DNA from: Panopea generosa
Taxonomy: Eukaryota > Mollusca > Bivalvia > Adapedonta > Hiatellidae
NCBI GenBank assembly: GCA_029582155.1
Contig: CM055905.1
Coordinates: 9,946,995 to 10,010,994, forward strand
Direction: 5' to 3'
DNA: 64,000 nt
In this document: positions 60,901 through 64,000 of the stretch, in pieces
How positions within the stretch are numbered: the first letter of the stretch is position 1
How the letters are laid out: every line of letters begins with the position of its first letter
Position numbers and translations under genes: made by a program
Notes under the pieces: model-generated
The model's input: only the letters and a program-made list of their open reading frames with translations
Databases searched by the model: none
What the model was told of the DNA's origin: nothing

Positions 60901-62556
60901 GAATTTACAAAATTCCACAAATGAATATGACAACATGTTAAGTCATCAGGTGCCCATCTACAAGTGTTTCAACCTATTAAGCTGAGGGACCGGCAGTAGG
61001 GGCCACTGCCCTGCAATAGATGACTTCCAGCTTCCCTATTCTTTTTTGCTCCATAGTTTTTTTTGTTTCCTTTTTTTTTTAAAATCTGCAAAATACAAAT
61101 ATTCATCTAAATAAAACTAGTTTTTACCTGGGTTGGTTCATGTCCATCACAAACTCCAGTCAGCAGACGCAGTATGTAGCTGAGGGAAGGTTTGGCCAGG
61201 AAGTCCTTCCAGATGTCTGAGTCGGTACTGAAACAATGACAGTAAATAATTGAGAGGTACTTATATTTATTATATACTGAGCTACCTTGAAAAATGTGAC
61301 ATTCAGGGTCGTTTTATTAAATATAAATACGTACAACCATTGTCCTTTCACAAATAACTGGCAAACTTTCTCGCATAATTCGTTTGAACAGAACTGGGCT
61401 AAATCCATGACCAGAGCAGTGCAGAGAGGTCAATGATTCTATGACTTTGCCTGGGGAGGCTCAGCCATGTGAAATAAACCTAAAAATTTTAATGTTTGCT
61501 TTAAACATTTCCTTTTTTCAACAATTGTTTGGCCAACAAAAATTCAATATCTTCTTCAACTTTAATAAGACATCCATAATATACAGAAGTACTCACGCGA
61601 GCAATGTCTTGACCTCAGGGGCATGGGTCATGATATAGTCGAGGGCCATCTTCACTAGACTTTGTTCCACAATCATATCTTTGAGTCTCACACCATTGGC
61701 ATTGTTCTGTAATATACAACATAAATGTGCATACAAGAACTGATCATTTTTACAAACTTCTTAGTGTAAAATTTTAAGTTTCATTTAGTGTTTCACCGAC
61801 ATAATTTTACAAAGTTTCATAAGCTTTGTAAATAATATAATTTTTTAAAATTTGCTAAAATACTGCACCAATGAAATGTTCCTAAGCGTCACATTTTGTT
61901 TGTATGAAAACCTCAAGAATTACGAAGTTAGTGAAATGGGCCCCCAGCTTTCTGTTCAATAGATAATTAGCCAGTATACCGTAAAATATGAAATAAGATC
62001 AAACTGATATTTTTCTCTTTTAAGAAACTTCAAGTACATTAGTAATTTTAAATGACTATTTAGAACCAATACATATTTTGTCGTCATTTATTGTATCGTC
62101 GAGCCATTTGTATTTAAACCAGTCAAATGAAGTGATTTAACTTTTCCCTAATGAGAAAACCTTTGAACATTAATTATGTACATTGCAATCAAATTGTTGT
62201 ACAAATCTTATTAATAATGTAAAAACCTTATCAAGGTTTCAAACTCGGGTTTGGATTTTTACATTAATCTTAGCATAAAAATTCAACCAAGAATTGAAAG
62301 AATGAAAGACATTTAAATGAGTGAGTAAATGAATAAATGATGGAATGAATGAGTAAACATGTATAAACGGCATTTTCAAACACAAAAGTATGTATAGATA
62401 AATGTACACATACATGTCTACATGCATACAATATATAATGTACTATCATGTAAATGTTGTTTTTTATTAGCCTTATAGCCTACCTGAATGGAGCTAGCTA
62501 TAGAACAGAAGCAATCCAAATGAACTTTCTCATCCTGACTATGTTCTTCATCAAAC
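50079..62556 (-). CDS. UBR4: E3 ubiquitin ligase UBR4, C-terminal 13 exons (5' part off window)
   Basis: Thirteen exons (1621 coding bases, 539 codons plus stop) join in frame at every junction with GT-AG sites. The product matches the C-terminus of UBR4 (p600, Drosophila pushover/Calossin), an N-recognin of about 5,200 residues. UBR4 binds destabilising N-termini and assembles ubiquitin chains in the N-degron and protein-quality-control pathways. The window covers the catalytic C-terminal module: a helical region with ANLGTLAEN-like [12 protein letters not shown], the Cys/His zinc-binding hemiRING ([11 protein letters not shown] ... [10 protein letters not shown]) and the following UZI-type helical domain to the end. 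Exons are 65-257 bp. Introns carry SINEs and a MITE. The UBR box and other N-terminal parts would lie to the right. Identity is from memory of the family, but similarity is extensive and ungapped. Confidence 0.96.
50188..50410 (+). mobile_element. tRNA-like SINE fragment in UBR4 intron
   Basis: 50265-50330 has A-box-like 'tggtagtgcagagg' and B-box-like 'ggttgccaattcaatctcc'. Just upstream, 'aacaagatacatgaacttca' is duplicated in tandem (50188 and 50216). Related heads are near 52025 and 62715. Confidence 0.55.
50550..50765 (+). repeat. Dispersed repeat in UBR4 intron
   Basis: 'tacttgacctgtattttata' and 'agaccccttc' are shared with 51330-51600, which ends in cagacagacagacagg. Typical bivalve dispersed repeat. 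Confidence 0.55.
51000..51156 (-). CDS. UBR4: UBR4 exon 12
   Basis: Encodes [20 protein letters not shown], then [20 protein letters not shown] and [12 protein letters not shown] plus one base of Gly. Acceptor tgtttcag, donor gtacgt. Part of the extreme C-terminal helical region. Confidence 0.95.
51330..51600 (+). repeat. Dispersed repeat in UBR4 intron
   Basis: Second copy of the 50550-50765 repeat, with a (cagacaga)n end. Confidence 0.55.
51859..52014 (-). mobile_element. SINE of a second tRNA-related family
   Basis: Shares 'aggttatata', 'caagtaactctcacataaac', 'tgagctgggctcaa' type segments and the end 'gaggaccccac' with 58878-59051. A similar, truncated copy is at 61330-61455. Confidence 0.7.
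52015..52115 (+). mobile_element. tRNA-like SINE fragment
   Basis: 'gttagagcagtggatcgagt' followed by 'ccaggctcattctgatgacc' resembles a decayed tRNA-derived head. Confidence 0.4.
52530..52623 (-). CDS. UBR4: UBR4 exon 11
   Basis: Encodes [20 protein letters not shown] and [11 protein letters not shown] after completing Thr. Acceptor gtatttag, donor gtaagt. Confidence 0.95.
53443..53582 (-). CDS. UBR4: UBR4 exon 10
   Basis: Encodes [20 protein letters not shown], then [20 protein letters not shown] and VTLGGK. Acceptor atttcag, donor gtaagt. Confidence 0.95.
53799..53891 (+). mobile_element. SINE head (truncated) in UBR4 intron
   Basis: Well-preserved tRNA-like head ('ggttagctcagttggtagtg', 'gtcgtgagttcaaatccctg') of the main SINE family with only a stub of body. 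It lies antisense to the gene. A functional tRNA is unlikely because the continuation is SINE body. Confidence 0.8.
53944..54028 (-). CDS. UBR4: UBR4 exon 9
   Basis: Encodes [20 protein letters not shown] and KWLDNCFE after completing Thr from exon 8 (AC|G). Acceptor ttattcag, donor gtaaga. Confidence 0.95.
54320..54961 (-). repeat. 98-bp tandem array of exon end plus splice donor
   Basis: Six full 98-bp units and a 54-bp partial one. The highest-coordinate unit (54864-54961) is the end of UBR4 exon 8 plus the first seven intron bases; the other copies lie in the following intron. Each unit has an AG-type 'cattcag', 84 bases of open frame and a gtaagta donor. Subtypes alternate A-B-A-B-A-B (ccaaatggatg versus ccatatgcatg), so the true repeat is a 196-bp dimer. 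Confidence 0.95.
54871..55065 (-). CDS. UBR4: UBR4 exon 8
   Basis: Encodes [60 protein letters not shown] and YVINT (split). Acceptor tatttcag. I chose the first donor (54871) because using any donor of the downstream array copies without further splicing gives ACG TAA, an immediate in-frame stop. The 3' 91 bases are the source of the tandem array. Confidence 0.95.
55066..56053. other. UBR4 intron 7 with decayed SINE
   Basis: 55758-55915 (minus) is a strongly diverged copy of the main SINE body. 55370-55440 has dispersed-repeat phrases (gacggatgatgg, ctttgagctttgttcaggcg). Confidence 0.6.
56054..56179 (-). CDS. UBR4: UBR4 exon 7
   Basis: Encodes [40 protein letters not shown] and A, split Arg at the end. 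Acceptor gtttgcag, donor gtatgt. Confidence 0.96.
56300..56470 (-). repeat. Dispersed sequence matching the 32-kb MITE interior
   Basis: The reverse complement contains 'tgtcacgttttggtgg', 'attaataataatgagatgct' and 'cctgatatactccctta', matching 32345-32495 and, more loosely, 48280-48440. Confidence 0.7.
57000..57495 (-). mobile_element. SINE split by a MITE
   Basis: 57000-57054 and 57294-57495 together form a main-family SINE (body, then head with 'gaatcgaactcacaacccct'). The middle, 57055-57293, is a separate inserted element. Confidence 0.8.
57055..57293. mobile_element. MITE, ~240 bp, inserted in a SINE
   Basis: Ends 'gctgcatttcacaaaa' (57055-57070) and 'ttttgtgaaatgcag' (57279-57293) are inverted repeats. 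The 6-7 bp gtcctgg flanks both sides (57048-57054, 57293-57299). Interior has 'cgacaaaaatcgtcgtaaac', a short palindrome-rich stretch. No coding capacity. Confidence 0.8.
57558..57814 (-). CDS. UBR4: UBR4 exon 6, hemiRING zinc module
   Basis: The longest exon in the window (85 codons plus two bases). It encodes [20 protein letters not shown], then [40 protein letters not shown] and [20 protein letters not shown]. The C-x2-C pair (CCIC) and the later H-x2-C (HVDC) give four zinc-ligand candidates of the single-zinc hemiRING reported for UBR4. It is the catalytic E2-recruiting part; sequence is almost ungapped relative to vertebrate UBR4. Acceptor tttttcag-like attttcag, donor gtaaca. Confidence 0.97.
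57876..57910 (+). repeat. (TA)n microsatellite
   Basis: About 17 ta dinucleotides in UBR4 intron 5. Confidence 0.95.
58457..58546 (-). CDS. UBR4: UBR4 exon 5
   Basis: Encodes [20 protein letters not shown] and [10 protein letters not shown], a basic helix leading into the hemiRING. Phase 0 at both ends. Acceptor ttcacag, donor gtaagt. Confidence 0.95.
58878..59051 (-). mobile_element. SINE of the second tRNA-related family, best copy
   Basis: On the minus strand the head has 'tgaccaagtggtctaagcgc' (A-box-like, Leu/Ser-tRNA style) and 'ggttgtgagtttgagcccag' (B-box-like). The body ends near 'acctgtcatgtg'. Copies at 51859, 60656, 61330 and a head at 30930 belong to the same family. Confidence 0.75.
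59215..59930 (+). repeat. Dispersed repeat with internal 145-bp tandem copies
   Basis: 'ttaggtgttctgggctctga' starts at 59471 and 59616 and, diverged, at 59761 (145-bp spacing). Flanking phrases (tcaagttcgacaatgg, aaatttggtgagtgac) are bivalve dispersed-repeat style. Confidence 0.8.
60075..60203 (-). CDS. UBR4: UBR4 exon 4
   Basis: Encodes [20 protein letters not shown], then [20 protein letters not shown] and [21 protein letters not shown] is a highly conserved UBR4 segment. Phase 0 at both ends. Acceptor aattacag, donor gtgata. Confidence 0.96.
60656..60740 (-). mobile_element. Fragment of the second SINE family
   Basis: 'ttaggttatatattgcaatg' and 'ccttccacaagtaa' match the body of 58878-59051. 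Confidence 0.5.
61128..61227 (-). CDS. UBR4: UBR4 exon 3
   Basis: Encodes [20 protein letters not shown] and [13 protein letters not shown] after completing Ala. Acceptor tgtttcag, donor gtaaaa. Confidence 0.95.
61330..61455 (-). mobile_element. Truncated copy of the second SINE family
   Basis: 'acaaataactggcaaacttt' and 'gaacagaactgggctaaatc' match the body of 58878-59051; the head is degraded. Confidence 0.6.
61597..61706 (-). CDS. UBR4: UBR4 exon 2
   Basis: Encodes [20 protein letters not shown] and [16 protein letters not shown], then two bases of Ala. Acceptor atattacag, donor gtgagt. Confidence 0.94.
61740..62483. other. UBR4 intron 1, nothing coding
   Basis: A segment near 61880-61945 ('aattacgaagttagtgaaat') resembles part of a MITE; a (gaat)n-like stretch lies at 62320-62350. 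Confidence 0.4.
62484..62556 (-). CDS. UBR4: UBR4 exon 1 in window
   Basis: One base, then [20 protein letters not shown] and SSIQ. Acceptor tttttcag, donor gtaggc. FDEEHSQ...LDCFC is a characteristic UBR4 segment. The preceding exon should end with two bases of the split codon and was not found in the remaining 1.4 kb. Confidence 0.93.
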
Positions 62557-63199
62557 CTGAAAAAAAATAATACAAAAATTCTGAAGATCTCTGCATTCTA
62601 CCTTTACTTAATTATCACTTCATATACGTTAGAAGAAGGTATCTGCACAAAAATACTTCTTCCAACCTTTCCTCAACCCCTGACTGGACATTAAGTGCTT
62701 ACTCAGAAGCTCTCAAGTAGACGAGTGTTTCAATGGTTACACACTTGACTTGGTGATCCAGGGACATGTGTTTGACTCAACTAGACCTATCACTGAAGGT
62801 GATGAATACCCCCGAATGCCGCCATGACAGAAAATGGTTAACCATTGTATGAAGTTTTATTAAATTATATCCAATAGTTTTAAAGTTATGCTCCAGACAA
62901 AACAAATTCTTAATAAAAGAGAATGTTATGGATTGAGTTTTTTGTATTGTTAATTTTTTTATGGTTTTGTTAAAATTAAAAACGGTCTTTTTAATTATTG
63001 TGCAGTGTACAAGCTTTCATGGCAATCAATAAATGTTATACTTTTTCGAGTTATGTTGAGGGACAACAATTTTATGGATAAGAAACAAACAAGAGCACTA
63101 GGAATACAATATCGAACCTGCTTTGCTCGAACTCCATGTATTCATCAACTTGGTTCTTTCATGAACTTTATTAAACTGTTATCACTGATGGCTTTAAAA
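62557..63199. other. UBR4 intron, SINE-like head
   Basis: 62715-62790 resembles a decayed tRNA-like SINE head. A diverged copy of the 147-bp repeat unit is detectable near 62830-62905. Confidence 0.45.
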
Positions 63200-64000
63200 G
63201 TACTTTAAAAGTACTGCACCAGACAAGGGAAATATATCAAAGGGCAATAACTCTGTAATTAGCAAGAATAGAGTTATGTTTCTTGTACACTGCACTTCCT
63301 CTCATTATATTCTACCATTGTATGAAGTTTGATGAAATTCCATCCAGTACTTTAAAAGTAATGCTCCGGTCAAGGGAAATATATCAAAGGGCAATAACTC
63401 TGTAATTAGCAAGAATAGAGTTATGTTTCCTGTACACTGCACTTCCTGTCATTATATTCTACCATTGTATGAAGTTTGATGAAATTCCATCCAGTACTTT
63501 AAAAGTAATGCTCCGGACAAGGGAAATATATCAAAGGACAATAACTCTGTAATTAGCAAGAATAGAGTTATGTTTCTTGTACACTGCACTTCCTCTCATT
63601 ATATTCTACCATTGTATGAAGCTTGATGAAATTCCATCCGGTACTTTTCAAGTTATGCTCCGGACAAGAAAAAATATCAAAGGGCAATAACTCTGTAATT
63701 AGCAAGAATAGAGTTATGTTTCTTGTACACTGCACTTCCTCTCATTATATTCTACCATTGTATGAAGTTTGATGAAATTCCATCCAGTACTTTAAAAGTA
63801 ATGCTCCAGACAAGGGAAATATATCAAAGGGCAATAACTCTGTAATTAGCAAGAATAGAGTTATGTTTCTTGTACACTACACTTCCTGTCATTATATTCT
63901 ACCATTGTATGAAGTTTGATGAAATTCCATCCAGTACTTTAAAAGTAATGCTGCGGACAAGAGAAATATATCAAAGGGCAATAACTCTGTAATTAGCAAG
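63200..64000 (+). repeat. 147-bp tandem array, more than five copies, runs off window
   Basis: 'agggcaataactctgtaatt' recurs at 63241, 63388, 63535, 63681, 63828 and 63975, spacing 147 (once 146). Units are nearly identical. The unit resembles common bivalve dispersed repeats ('cttgtacactgcacttcctc', 'gaagtttgatgaaattccat'). Confidence 0.95.

Overview
This is a eukaryotic, AT-rich, intron- and repeat-dense window. The two recognisable genes have many short exons with GT-AG introns. The dispersed repeats look molluscan: tRNA-derived SINEs with an (AATC)n tail, fragments ending in runs like gacagacggacgg, and 'aagtttcattcatat' type repeats. A temptin-like exon also points to a mollusc. I infer a bivalve and cannot name the species.

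Layout. 0-18 kb is repeat-derived: a Jockey-like LINE reverse-transcriptase remnant split by a full-length SINE (3.1-4.3 kb), a mariner-like element of about 1 kb with terminal inverted repeats (4.63-5.62 kb), degenerate tandem repeats, and nested inverted repeats at 10.8-17.0 kb. 18.5-30.4 kb is dominated by minisatellites: three neighbouring arrays with 22-bp units, then a 19-bp array, then a 51-bp array of 2.1 kb. A weakly supported set of terminal exons of an unidentified, possibly GPI-anchored protein lies at 25.07-25.5 kb on the minus strand. 31.3-37.4 kb (minus) carries six exons of a copper type II, ascorbate-dependent monooxygenase (DBH/MOXD-like) with a temptin-like first exon. It has an in-frame TGA, an AT instead of GT donor and a missing linking exon, so it may be a pseudogene. 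38.86-47.09 kb is an array of roughly 126 units of 65 bp with higher-order structure.

50.08-62.56 kb (minus) holds the last 13 exons in the window (539 codons plus stop) of the E3 ubiquitin ligase UBR4. They join in frame at every junction and run to a stop codon; the 5' part of the gene lies beyond the right edge. Its introns hold SINEs, a MITE nested inside a SINE and, after exon 8, a 98-bp tandem array made of the exon end plus its splice donor. The window ends inside a 147-bp tandem array.

The two genes have no obvious functional link. UBR4 is an intracellular N-degron E3 ligase; the monooxygenase/temptin protein would be secreted. The most unusual observations are the exon-donor array in UBR4, whose units could act as in-frame 84-nt cassette exons, and the lesions in the monooxygenase gene. 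Splice calls come from reading motifs and phases by eye, without transcript evidence.
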